Shown piece after piece: positions 1 through 8,134 of a stretch of 64,000 nt of DNA (position 1 is the first letter of the stretch; each line of letters begins with the position of its first letter). Location of the stretch: contig NZ_FNJW01000008.1 in the NCBI RefSeq assembly GCF_900102725.1, positions 558,001 through 622,000 on the forward strand. Direction: 5' to 3'. This DNA is from Carnobacterium viridans. Its GTDB lineage: Bacteria; Bacillota; Bacilli; Lactobacillales; Carnobacteriaceae. Under the pieces are notes generated by a model. That model was not told the origin of the DNA and did no database searches. It saw only the letters and a list, made by a program, of their open reading frames with translations. The position numbers and the translations under genes are program-made.

Positions 1-296
1 AATTTCTTCTGGAATAGACGGTTTTGCTTGTGGAGAGCCATGGGAACGTCTGAAGATGCTCTATTCTAGAACGTGTTTCAAAAAGCAGACCTGACGTCCA
101 CTTCACAAATAATGCTCGATGGTCGGTGACCATACTGCGCTTATTCGCTCCAGTGATTCAGGTCTAAACGCTTTTAGCCACACTCCCAATGAAGCGCTAA
201 CGCTTTATAATTCACATTGAATCCAATGCATGGCTACAAGCAAACCTATTCCTCCAGAAATATGCTGTAACCAATTTAACTAAGCTATCAACACTC
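1..296 (+). repeat. MITE-like inverted-repeat element, copy A (left end cut by window edge)
   Basis: The left arm starts TTTCTTCTGGAATAGACGG and runs to the AGCCATGG motif. The right arm ends TATTCCTCCAGAAAT and closes with TCAACACT at 288-295. The two ends are imperfect inverted repeats of each other. The interior matches the copy at 22934-23317 over long stretches, for example the run from AGAACGTGTTTCAAAAAGC through the GGTCGGTGACC palindrome. No transposase is encoded. The outermost left arm lies beyond the window. Confidence 0.8.
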
Positions 297-327
297 AAAA
301 ATATAGAGGCGTTTAATTGATTATTTG

Positions 328-358
328 AAAAGGGTGGGACAGTAGTCTCGCCCTTTTT
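328..358 (+). terminator. Strong hairpin with T-run, just upstream of the endolysin ribosome site
   Basis: A 13-bp stem (arms 328-340 and 345-357, three G-U pairs) with loop AGTA is followed by a T-run. It ends only about ten bases before the AGGAGG of the next gene, so it either ends upstream transcription or attenuates the endolysin gene. Confidence 0.75.
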
Positions 359-380
359 GATGATTATAGGAGGAATAAAA

Positions 381-1484
381 ATGACTTATATCATTGAACA
401 ACAGCTTTTAACAATCACTCAGAAAAACTTAATTAGTAAAAGTTTTGTTATTGCCCATGAATCGGGGAACGCAAACAATACAGGAGCACTTTCTCTAGAA
501 AATGAAATTGCTTATATGAAACGAATGGCACAGAAAAATGGTGCCTTCACAAGTCATTGGGTTGGTGGAGGTGGAAGAATCGTCCAGATCGCTCAAACAG
601 GAAAAGTACAATATGGCGCTGGAAAAAATGCCAATCCTCATGCATATGCTCAAGTAGAATTAGCACGCACATCGAATCCAGCTTTATTTAAAAAAGACTA
701 TTTAGCTTATGTATGGTTATTAAAAAAACTTGCTGTGGAAGCCGGAATCCTTACTTCATTAAATACGGGTACGACTCTTGCATCAAAAGGCATTAAAACG
801 CATCATTGGATTTCCAACAATATAGGTGGTACTAATCATTCCGATCCCGATGCTTATCTAATGCAACACGGTATTTCTCTTACACAATTTGCTCATGACT
901 TATCCTCAACTACTCAAAAGGATTTTTTATCGCCATCTTCACCTACAAAACCAAATCATTTGTACCATATTGTAGTGAAAGGCGATTCTTTATGGAGCAT
1001 AGCTAAAAAGTACCATACTACTATTACTTGGTTGAAAACAATCAATCTCCTATCTTCTGAAACTATCTTAGTCGGTCAAAAATTAATCATTTCAACAAAT
1101 TCTTCAAATCCAGCTCCCCTTTCCCAATTTGCGATTATAAAGACTATTCAAAAAACTCTTGGTATCAAACAAGACGGTCTTTTTGGCCCAGTGACCAAAC
1201 AAAGCTTAATCCGCCTTGTTCAAAAAACAATTGGTTCCAAACCAGATGGCTATTGGGGGCCTGAATCTGCTTCAAAAATGAGAATTTTAAAAACTGGACT
1301 TTCAGGCTGGGATGTTTATGTAGTTCAAGCTTTCTTAACAGGTAACTATCAGTTAAACCTAGGAACGCCCGATAACCACTATGGCCCAAAAACAACAGCG
1401 GCCGTCAGACAGTTCCAACATAATTTTGGCCTTTTAGCTGATGGCATCACTGGACCAAAAACATGTCAGAAATTATTTAGTTGA
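381..1484 (+). CDS. N-acetylmuramoyl-L-alanine amidase, endolysin type, with LysM and peptidoglycan-binding repeats
   Basis: This 367-residue cell-wall hydrolase is predicted to cut the bond between muramic acid and the stem peptide. An N-terminal amidase_2/PGRP-like domain covers roughly residues 15-180, with a candidate zinc histidine in VIAHESGN and further histidines in THHW and NHSDPD. A LysM domain follows (about 195-240, HIVVKGDSLWSIAKKY), then two peptidoglycan-binding modules. There is no signal peptide, which fits phage endolysins more than a secreted autolysin. The ATG at 381 is chosen because AGGAGG lies 7 bases upstream; earlier in-frame starts overlap that site. No other phage genes are nearby, so it is probably a domesticated or stranded prophage gene. 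Confidence 0.85.
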   Translation: MTYIIEQQLLTITQKNLISKSFVIAHESGNANNTGALSLENEIAYMKRMAQKNGAFTSHWVGGGGRIVQIAQTGKVQYGAGKNANPHAYAQVELARTSNPALFKKDYLAYVWLLKKLAVEAGILTSLNTGTTLASKGIKTHHWISNNIGGTNHSDPDAYLMQHGISLTQFAHDLSSTTQKDFLSPSSPTKPNHLYHIVVKGDSLWSIAKKYHTTITWLKTINLLSSETILVGQKLIISTNSSNPAPLSQFAIIKTIQKTLGIKQDGLFGPVTKQSLIRLVQKTIGSKPDGYWGPESASKMRILKTGLSGWDVYVVQAFLTGNYQLNLGTPDNHYGPKTTAAVRQFQHNFGLLADGITGPKTCQKLFS

Positions 1485-1537
1485 ATCAGTTCCATCCTCC
1501 ATCATTCTAAAATTACCTGAACAGTTCCTTTAATATA

Positions 1538-1546
1538 TGGTATACT
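1538..1546 (+). promoter_or_regulatory. Extended -10 promoter for the deoxynucleoside kinase
   Basis: TGG-TATACT is a good extended -10 element (TGn plus near-consensus hexamer). The -35 region is poor, which is usual for extended -10 promoters. It lies about 57 bases before the kinase ATG. Confidence 0.5.
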
Positions 1547-1602
1547 AACATACGCAAAAGAATGAAGAAGACATCGGTCTTTGATAGGAGTGTGACCGTT
1601 AT

Positions 1603-2271
1603 ATGAAGGGAGACAACAAAGCTGTGATTGTTTTAGCTGGTATGATTGGTGCTGGTAAAAGTACCTACACAAAATTCATTTCAGAAGCATTAGGAAGCGA
1701 GGCTTTCTATGAAAGTGTGGATGATAATCGGATTTTGGAAAATTTTTATGAAAATCCTGAAAGATGGGCTTTCTCATTACAAATTTATTTTTTAAATACT
1801 CGTTTTAGAAGCATTAAAGCTGCCTTCAAACATGAAAATAATGTATTAGATCGTTCGATTTACGAAGATGCCTTGTTTACTCGAATCAATTATGAAGAAG
1901 GAAATATGAGCGATGCTGAGATGGAAACCTATTTAGATTTATTGGATAACATGATGGAAGAACTAGACAGTATGCCTAAAAAATCTCCTGATCTACTCAT
2001 TTACTTACGCGGTTCTTTGGATACTGTTTTGAATAGAATTGAAAAACGTGGTCGTTCATTTGAGCAAATTGAAGACAATAGTGGTCTGCTAGACTATTAT
2101 ACTCATCTTCATAGTCAATACGATAGTTGGTTTAACGCTTACGATAAAAGTGCTACTCTGATAATTGATATTAATCAGTATGATTTAGAAAAGTTAGAAG
2201 ATGCTGAAAAAGTTCTCAATATGGTCACAGAAAAATTAGAAGCGGTTAGAAATGAACATTCCGTTGGATAA
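1603..2271 (+). CDS. Deoxynucleoside kinase (deoxyadenosine/deoxyguanosine kinase family)
   Basis: The 222-residue protein phosphorylates deoxynucleosides for nucleotide salvage in the cytoplasm. It has a P-loop GMIGAGKST at residues 14-22, the substrate-binding ESVDDN segment, the DRS motif (VLDRSIYED, catalytic and sugar-contacting region) and the arginine-rich lid RIEKRGRSFEQ. Length and motif order match the bacterial dAK/dGK family, but substrate preference cannot be read from sequence. A GGAG lies 12 bases before the ATG, a slightly long spacing. The gene stands alone with its own promoter and a strong terminator. Confidence 0.9.
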   Translation: MKGDNKAVIVLAGMIGAGKSTYTKFISEALGSEAFYESVDDNRILENFYENPERWAFSLQIYFLNTRFRSIKAAFKHENNVLDRSIYEDALFTRINYEEGNMSDAEMETYLDLLDNMMEELDSMPKKSPDLLIYLRGSLDTVLNRIEKRGRSFEQIEDNSGLLDYYTHLHSQYDSWFNAYDKSATLIIDINQYDLEKLEDAEKVLNMVTEKLEAVRNEHSVG

Positions 2272-2309
2272 AAAAACAATTGAGCATATTTTGCTCAATT
2301 GTTTTTTTG
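2272..2309 (+). terminator. Rho-independent terminator of the deoxynucleoside kinase
   Basis: ACAATTGAGCA and TGCTCAATTGT form a stem that continues into a run of seven T, directly after the stop codon. Confidence 0.9.
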
Positions 2310-2321
2310 TTTAATAAATGA

Positions 2322-2382
2322 TAGTTGTGTTGTAAAAGAAATTACTTCTGGAATAAACGGATTTGCTTGTATAGAGCCATGG
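2322..2382 (+). repeat. Solo left end of the MITE-like repeat family
   Basis: The stretch carries the outer TGTGTTG, then ACTTCTGGAATAAACGG, TTTGCTTGT and AGCCATGG, matching the left arm of the other copies. No right arm follows, so it is a truncated remnant. Confidence 0.65.
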
Positions 2383-2824
2383 TACCACCTCCTAAAAGTT
2401 AGAGTTCTTATTATTCAGCTGTTTTGCAGACTTGAGCTTGAGTTCACGATTTGACTATACTTAAGCCAACCAATTTTTCTCTTGAACGCACTCGATTGTA
2501 TTATTCAATATATTCTTCGTTTCTTGAATTTTTCTTAAATTATTCCTACACTTTTTGTATTCGCTTACAACATAGTAGTGTAGTGATATTGTCCATCACC
2601 AAACTGATATAGACCAATATACCACTTTCCAAAATTGTGTTGACTTTATTTTTTTAATCCTTTACTATTAACCTGCTTGACAGATTAGTATTTTTTTTAG
2701 TGTATATACCAATTAAATATTACGTATTAAAAATTACAATTATACGTACTTTATCACAAAAAGACCAAGAAGTTAATTTCAATATGAATCTCTTTATTAT
2801 AGAAAAGAAAGTAGGAATTTAAAA
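2383..2824 (+). promoter_or_regulatory. Long glmS upstream region with two promoters
   Basis: The better promoter is TTGACT (2640-2645), a 17-bp spacer and TACTAT (2663-2668). A second is TTGACA (2677-2682) with an 18-bp spacer to TGTATA. This leaves a 5' untranslated region of roughly 110-150 bases. I looked for the glmS ribozyme core and did not see it; the leader is very AT-rich with no obvious strong fold. The glmS ribosome site AGGA at 2813 sits 8 bases from the ATG. Confidence 0.65.
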
Positions 2825-4633
2825 ATGTGTGGAATCGTAGGATATATCGGAAGACAAGATGCAAAAGATATTTTATTACAAGGACTTGAAATGTTAGAAT
2901 ACCGTGGTTACGACTCAGCTGGTATTTACGTAATGGATGAACAAGACAACGGACATTTATTTAAAGAAAAAGGACGTATTGCTGCTTTAAGAGAAAAAGT
3001 AGACCATAATGTTCCTGCAAAAACCGGTATTGGGCATACTCGTTGGGCAACTCATGGTGTACCAAGTGTTGAAAATGCTCATCCTCACCAATCAAATAGT
3101 GGTCGTTTTAATCTTGTTCATAATGGAGTAATTGAAAATTACAAAGCAGTAAGAGATGCTTTCCTTACAGAAACAATGTTGCATAGTGATACAGATACTG
3201 AAATCATCGTTCAATTGATTGCATGGTATGTTGAAGAAGAAGGCTTAGAAACAATCGATGCCTTCAAAAAAGCAATCGTAGCTTTAAAAGGGTCTTATGC
3301 TTTAGCTTTGATCGATAATGAAAATCCTGATGTTGTTTATGCAGCAAAAAATAAAAGTCCTCTTTTATTAGGTAGAGGTGACGGCTTTAATGTTATTTGT
3401 AGCGATGCCATGGCAATGATTCAAGAAACGAATCAATTTGTCGAACTGATGGATGGTGAAATTGCTACATTAACAGTAGATGACATCAAAATCGAGACAT
3501 TATCTGGTGACGTGATCACTCGTGCTTCATATACTGCACTATTAGACGCAAATGATTTAAGTAAAGGTACTTACCCTCACTACATGGCAAAAGAAATTGA
3601 TGAACAGCCTGCAGTTATGCGTAAAATTGTCCAAAATTATCAAAATGAGAATGGTGAATTAGAAATTGATTCAGCTATTCTTGAAGAAATGACAGCAAGT
3701 GACCGCATCTACATCATCGCTTGTGGTACAAGTAACAATGCGGGTTGGGTTGGCAAACAAATTATTGAAAACTTGGCAAATATTCCTACAGAAGTTCACT
3801 TATCTAGTGAATTTGGTTACAACATGCCTTTATTGACTGAAAAACCATTCTTCATTTTCTTGTCTCAAAGTGGCGAAACAGCCGACAGTCGTCAAGTATT
3901 GGTAAAAATTAATGATTTGAACTTCCCTTCTTTAACATTAACAAATGTACCAGGTTCTACTCTTTCTAGAGAAGCAAAATATACTTTATTATTACATGCT
4001 GGTCCAGAAATCGCTGTAGCTTCAACAAAAGCTTATACAGCTCAAATCGCTGTTCTTGCCATTCTCGGAGAGCTTGCTGGCCGCAAAAAAGGATTAGAAC
4101 TAGATGTAGATATGGCACATGAACTCGGTATCGCTGCTACAGCAATCGAATCGATTATCGATGAAAAAGAAGTTTTCGAACAATTATCTGTTACTCATTT
4201 AAGTATCAGTCGTAACGCATTTTATATTGGACGCAGCATTGATTACTACGTTGTTATGGAAGCTGCTCTTAAATTAAAAGAAGTTTCTTACGTACAAACA
4301 GAAGGCTTTGCAGCTGGTGAATTGAAACACGGAACTATTGCATTGATTGAAGAAGGTACGCCTGTTATTTCAATTATTACGGATGAAGCAACTGCTGGAC
4401 ACACACGTGGTAATGCACAAGAAGTTATTTCTCGTGGCGCTCATAGCATGATTATCGCTATGGATGGTCTAGATCAATCAGGCGATGCATACGTATTGCC
4501 AAAAGTGCACAACTTGTTAACTCCATTAGTTAGTGTTATTCCAACGCAACTAATTGCTTACTACACAAGCTTACACCGTGGTAACGACGTTGATAAACCA
4601 AGAAACTTAGCTAAAAGCGTAACTGTTGAGTAA
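2825..4633 (+). CDS. glmS: Glutamine--fructose-6-phosphate aminotransferase (isomerizing)
   Basis: GlmS makes glucosamine-6-phosphate from fructose-6-phosphate and glutamine, the first committed step to UDP-GlcNAc and cell wall. The protein has 602 residues, the family's usual length. It begins MCGIVGYIG, so Cys2 is free after methionine removal as the glutaminase nucleophile. The glutaminase domain (about 1-240) holds RGYDSAGI and HTRWATHG. Two SIS domains follow, with [17 protein letters not shown] and the C-terminal loop [15 protein letters not shown]. It is monocistronic, flanked by repeat fragments and a downstream terminator. Confidence 0.98.
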   Translation: MCGIVGYIGRQDAKDILLQGLEMLEYRGYDSAGIYVMDEQDNGHLFKEKGRIAALREKVDHNVPAKTGIGHTRWATHGVPSVENAHPHQSNSGRFNLVHNGVIENYKAVRDAFLTETMLHSDTDTEIIVQLIAWYVEEEGLETIDAFKKAIVALKGSYALALIDNENPDVVYAAKNKSPLLLGRGDGFNVICSDAMAMIQETNQFVELMDGEIATLTVDDIKIETLSGDVITRASYTALLDANDLSKGTYPHYMAKEIDEQPAVMRKIVQNYQNENGELEIDSAILEEMTASDRIYIIACGTSNNAGWVGKQIIENLANIPTEVHLSSEFGYNMPLLTEKPFFIFLSQSGETADSRQVLVKINDLNFPSLTLTNVPGSTLSREAKYTLLLHAGPEIAVASTKAYTAQIAVLAILGELAGRKKGLELDVDMAHELGIAATAIESIIDEKEVFEQLSVTHLSISRNAFYIGRSIDYYVVMEAALKLKEVSYVQTEGFAAGELKHGTIALIEEGTPVISIITDEATAGHTRGNAQEVISRGAHSMIIAMDGLDQSGDAYVLPKVHNLLTPLVSVIPTQLIAYYTSLHRGNDVDKPRNLAKSVTVE

Positions 4634-4657
4634 ATCTATAAATTTTGGCTCTATACT

Positions 4658-4768
4658 TTTTAGTGTTGATAGCTTAATTAAATAAATTGCACGAAATTTC
4701 TCAAGCAATTCTGTCTATTCCAGAAGAAATTTTGGTTTGCTCTATCAACACCATTTTGACGAAGAATC
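4658..4768 (-). repeat. Internally deleted copy of the MITE-like repeat
   Basis: Read on the minus strand, the left arm starts with GGTGTTGATAGAG, then ATTTCTTCTGGAATAGAC, and the element closes with AAGCTATCAACACTAA. Almost the whole interior is missing, leaving about 110 bp with both outer ends. Confidence 0.7.
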
Positions 4769-4791
4769 TAAATTTTATTCTTAATTAGTCT

Positions 4792-4839
4792 AAAACCCCG
4801 GTAATTCTGAATTTCACTTTCAGAATCACCGGGGTTTTA
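4792..4839. terminator. Bidirectional terminator between glmS and the C39-like gene
   Basis: AAAACCCCGGTAATTCTGA pairs with TCAGAATCACCGGGGTTTT, with A- and T-runs on both sides, so it can serve both converging genes. Confidence 0.92.
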
Positions 4840-4853
4840 TCTCTACTTGTCGT

Positions 4854-5399
4854 TTAATTCGGTTCTATCCATACACAACCTATTGTTTGTGAAGCTGGCA
4901 AAATTGCCGTATATCTTCCATGATTATCGTATGCTTTAAAAAATAATTTCCCTTCTTGATTGTAACCATATGCATAAACCACTACCCAATGATTTTTATA
5001 AGGACTACCAAATAAAGTTGCCGTACCCACTGCTACTGGAATCGGATTCTTCCTATTTAATAGTGAAATGACTTTACGCTCAGGAACAAAATGTATTTTA
5101 ACAGAAAAATCGGCGTTATCTTTTAATACCCAATCCAATCCGTGCCAAACATCCCAAGGAAAGGTTCCTTTATATGGAAAGGTATCGTCAATAACTGTCT
5201 TTAATCCAGTAATCAATTTCTCTTTTTCTAAATCAATCCCATAACTTTGGTTGAAAACATCGTGCAAAATCACGGCTGCAACATATGTTCCACATATCCC
5301 AGGTTTAACAGCATTTATCCATGTTTTGTATTTTCGGAAACGCGCTGGACTAAGCCCAACCCAATTGCTCGGAAAAGCGTTCTTTAGTTTTTCTGACAT
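4854..5399 (-). CDS. C39-like papain-fold peptidase or related protein
   Basis: A 181-residue protein with a cysteine-peptidase-like order of residues: Cys in KPGICGTYVAAVILHD (about residue 36), His in NHWVVVYAYG and Asp in AYDNHGRY near the C-terminus. This matches the C39-like fold, but no substrate or ABC exporter is adjacent and activity is unproven. No signal peptide is visible, so it is probably cytoplasmic. The ATG at 5399 is chosen because GGGGG lies 6 bases upstream; the longer frame start at 5426 would overlap that site. It converges on glmS and shares its terminator. Confidence 0.6.
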   Translation of the reverse strand: MSEKLKNAFPSNWVGLSPARFRKYKTWINAVKPGICGTYVAAVILHDVFNQSYGIDLEKEKLITGLKTVIDDTFPYKGTFPWDVWHGLDWVLKDNADFSVKIHFVPERKVISLLNRKNPIPVAVGTATLFGSPYKNHWVVVYAYGYNQEGKLFFKAYDNHGRYTAILPASQTIGCVWIEPN

Positions 5400-5452
5400 T
5401 TTAATCCCCCTTGTCTTGTTAACCATTTCTCCTTACCGTAATTTAAATACAA

Positions 5453-5494
5453 AAAAGCTTGTAAGTAAAGGAAATCCTTTACTTACAAGCTTTT
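5453..5494. terminator. Terminator downstream of lpdA
   Basis: AAAAGCTTGTAAGTAAAGG and CCTTTACTTACAAGCTTTT form a perfect 19-bp stem with a 4-base loop, 10 bases beyond the lpdA stop codon. Confidence 0.92.
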
Positions 5495-5505
5495 AATTTG
5501 TCGAC

Positions 5506-6897
5506 TTACATGTGGATTGGTAATCCTAATGCTAGTTCAGCTGTATCCATTACTGATTCTGCAAGTGACGGATGAGCATGGATGGTTAATGAAATATCTT
5601 CAGCAACCATACCTAACTCAATCGCCAATGCTAATTCAGCAATAACGTCTCCCGCGCTTACTCCAATAACTTGAGCTCCTACGATTTTATTTGTTTTTTT
5701 CTCAGTAATCATACGGACAAATCCTTCAGTCGCATCTAATGATAATGCACGTCCATTACCTGCTAACGAGAATTTGCTGACTTTGTATTCTTTATTGCCT
5801 TTTACTTCATCGGCTGACATACCTACTGAAGCTATTTCAGGTTCTGTATAAGCAGCAATCGGCATCGTACTGTAGTTCACAACAACTTCTTTACCAGAAA
5901 TAACTTCTGCTACAATTTTTGCGTCATGACTTGCTTTGTGCGCAAATGCTGGTCCTGGAGTAATATCTCCAATTGCATAAACGCCTTCAACACCAGTTCT
6001 CAATGATTCGTCTACATCGATTCTGCCATTTTCTAATAATTTAACGCCAACAGCTTCTAAATTCAATTTAGATGTATTTGGCACTCGACCTACAGAAACC
6101 AACACATAATCTGATTCAATCGTTTCTTCTTTGCCATTTTTTTCATAAGTGACTGTTACTACCTCATCTGTTTGTGAAGATTTAGTTATATTTACACCTT
6201 CAATAACATCTACACCTTTATCAGCGTAACTTTTCTTGACCAATTTTACCATATCTTTATCAAAGAAGTTGATAATGCTATCTTCTTTTTCAAGAATGGT
6301 TACTTTAGAGCCGAAGTTATTAAAAGCAAAAGCTAATTGAGTAGCAACATAACCACCACCTACGATTACTAACCGTTTTGGAAGCTCTTTAATGTTTAAA
6401 CCGCCTGTTGTGTCCACAACACGTCCTCCAAATGGTACTTCTGAAACTGCTAATGGTGAACTACCTGTAGCAATAACAACATTTTTAAATTCAAGATTTT
6501 TAGATCCATCTTTAGTTTCAACCGTTAAGTGATTTTTATCCGTAAATACGGCTGTTCCACGAATAATTTCTACTTTGTTTTTTTTCAATAACCCTTCAAC
6601 ACCGCGTGTTAGCATGCTTACTACTTTTGTATCTTTCCAGTTCTGCATTTTTGTAATATCTAGCGTTACATTAGAAGTTGTGATTCCAAAAACTTCAGAA
6701 TGTTGTGCATTGTGAAAATGATGTCCAGCAGTTATCAAGGCTTTAGAAGGAATACAACCGACGTTTAAACAAACCCCACCGATGTATTCTTTTTCAATAA
6801 TTGTAACCTTTTGTCCTAGTTGCGCTGCTCGAATTGCTGCAACATAACCTCCTGGTCCAGCTCCAATAATAATCGTTTCTTTTTGATTAGTTGCCAT
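5506..6897 (-). CDS. lpdA: Dihydrolipoyl dehydrogenase (E3 component)
   Basis: This FAD flavoprotein reoxidises the dihydrolipoyl group of 2-oxoacid dehydrogenase complexes and passes electrons to NAD+. The 463-residue protein has the FAD Rossmann motif GAGPGGYVAAI, the redox-active disulfide GGVCLNVGCIPSK (Cys about 44 and 49), an NAD motif VGGGYVATQLA, the second FAD motif YAIGDI and the C-terminal catalytic HAHPSLAE. No E1 or E2 gene is adjacent, so it stands alone as a single-gene unit and may serve pyruvate dehydrogenase or another complex elsewhere. AAGGAG precedes the ATG. Confidence 0.95.
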   Translation of the reverse strand: MATNQKETIIIGAGPGGYVAAIRAAQLGQKVTIIEKEYIGGVCLNVGCIPSKALITAGHHFHNAQHSEVFGITTSNVTLDITKMQNWKDTKVVSMLTRGVEGLLKKNKVEIIRGTAVFTDKNHLTVETKDGSKNLEFKNVVIATGSSPLAVSEVPFGGRVVDTTGGLNIKELPKRLVIVGGGYVATQLAFAFNNFGSKVTILEKEDSIINFFDKDMVKLVKKSYADKGVDVIEGVNITKSSQTDEVVTVTYEKNGKEETIESDYVLVSVGRVPNTSKLNLEAVGVKLLENGRIDVDESLRTGVEGVYAIGDITPGPAFAHKASHDAKIVAEVISGKEVVVNYSTMPIAAYTEPEIASVGMSADEVKGNKEYKVSKFSLAGNGRALSLDATEGFVRMITEKKTNKIVGAQVIGVSAGDVIAELALAIELGMVAEDISLTIHAHPSLAESVMDTAELALGLPIHM

Positions 6898-7090
6898 GAA
6901 AGGTCAACTCCTTCTCATTTTTTACCTATCATCTTCAAAAAAAAGATAATAAATAGATTCACATCCCATTCTACTTGAAAATCCAAAATATACAAGTAAA
7001 ATAGATTGAGTATGTGAAAAAAATTCAAATATAATGTATTCTCACATCTATCTCTTTGAAGGGACTGTGAAACGATACAACACTTCCAAA

Positions 7091-8050
7091 CTAATCTAAT
7101 GTTTTCTTTCTCATTTTCCAAAAATTATAATAAATCATCGTCATTTTTTTGGCCATTATACAAGACATTTTAACATCTTGGCTGTTAAGTTCATTTATAG
7201 AAAATCGATATAAATTTTGCCTCACTTCTTCGATTTGATGGTAATCTTGATTCTCTTCATTTAGAAGTTGCATCAATAATTGAATCGAATAGCTGACATA
7301 AATATCTTTTACTGTTGAAACATTAAAGTTATCTAGTTTCTTTGTTAATTCAATGACTTTCATTAGTGCTTTAGGACCAGAAAGTCTTTCTTGTGTAAGA
7401 CCATTAAAGAAAGGGATATGCTTATAGGCTATATAATGGTAATGCAAGTTAGGATCATAGATAATCTTAGAGCTTTTTAAAATGCATTGTACACACATCA
7501 ATAAATCTCCAAAAATATCTAATGTCGAATCAAATTCCAGCACCGGGTCAATTCTGAATAAATCAACGGAAAAAAGCTTATTGCATAAAAAACTTTTTAA
7601 TCTAAAATGATCAACAATCATATTTAGAGCTGTCTCTTTAGTCCAATTAACTGTACTTGAGAGCTCCATCAATTCTTTTTCATCTTGATTTAACTCTTCT
7701 CCATAATTAGCTATAACGATATCTGCTTCATTTTTAATAATCGTTAATAGTAAATTTTCAAACATCAAACCGTCTATCCGATCGATTGGATCAACAAAAC
7801 TGATATACTCACCTTTAGCTGAAAGTAATCCAGTATTCAAAGCTTCAGAATGCCCTTTTATGGTTTTATGAAGTACTTTAAACCGAGAATCTACTCGCGC
7901 AAAACGATCACATATAGCGCCACTCATATCGGTAGATCCTTCATTGATTAAAATAATTTCAATGTTTCGATAAGACTGAAATCTTAAGCTGTTTAAACAA
8001 TGTTTTAAAACACTTTCTACATTATATACCGGAACAATGATGGACAACAT
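7091..8050 (-). CDS. GT2-fold glycosyltransferase-like protein with altered catalytic motifs
   Basis: This 319-residue protein has the GT-A start LSIIVPVYNVESVLKHCLNS of family 2 glycosyltransferases, which move sugars from nucleotide donors to polysaccharide intermediates. The expected VDDGSTD reads LINEGSTD and the metal-binding SDD region reads FVDPIDRID, so the acidic residues usual for donor and metal binding are changed. It may have shifted specificity or be weakly active. The ATG at 8050 follows AAAGGAGG; the earlier GTG overlaps it. It is the last gene of the exopolysaccharide cluster, 84 bases after the dehydratase. Confidence 0.75.
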   Translation of the reverse strand: MLSIIVPVYNVESVLKHCLNSLRFQSYRNIEIILINEGSTDMSGAICDRFARVDSRFKVLHKTIKGHSEALNTGLLSAKGEYISFVDPIDRIDGLMFENLLLTIIKNEADIVIANYGEELNQDEKELMELSSTVNWTKETALNMIVDHFRLKSFLCNKLFSVDLFRIDPVLEFDSTLDIFGDLLMCVQCILKSSKIIYDPNLHYHYIAYKHIPFFNGLTQERLSGPKALMKVIELTKKLDNFNVSTVKDIYVSYSIQLLMQLLNEENQDYHQIEEVRQNLYRFSINELNSQDVKMSCIMAKKMTMIYYNFWKMRKKTLD

Positions 8051-8134
8051 AACTGCTCCTCCTTTCTGCACAACATTATGAATAGTCAGCCTAGTCTATG
8101 TTCCCTTCTCTAACGTATCAGATTCGAAAAAATA

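Noticed and set aside
381-1484. Prophage
   Set aside because: Only the endolysin is phage-like; no holin, structural, integrase or att sequences are present next to it.
2383-2824. glmS ribozyme
   Set aside because: The conserved core and the strong stems expected of the ribozyme were not found in this AT-rich leader.
6915-7121. 68-residue gene upstream of lpdA
   Set aside because: Low-complexity frame with no ribosome site; it overlaps the lpdA leader and the end of the GT2 gene.
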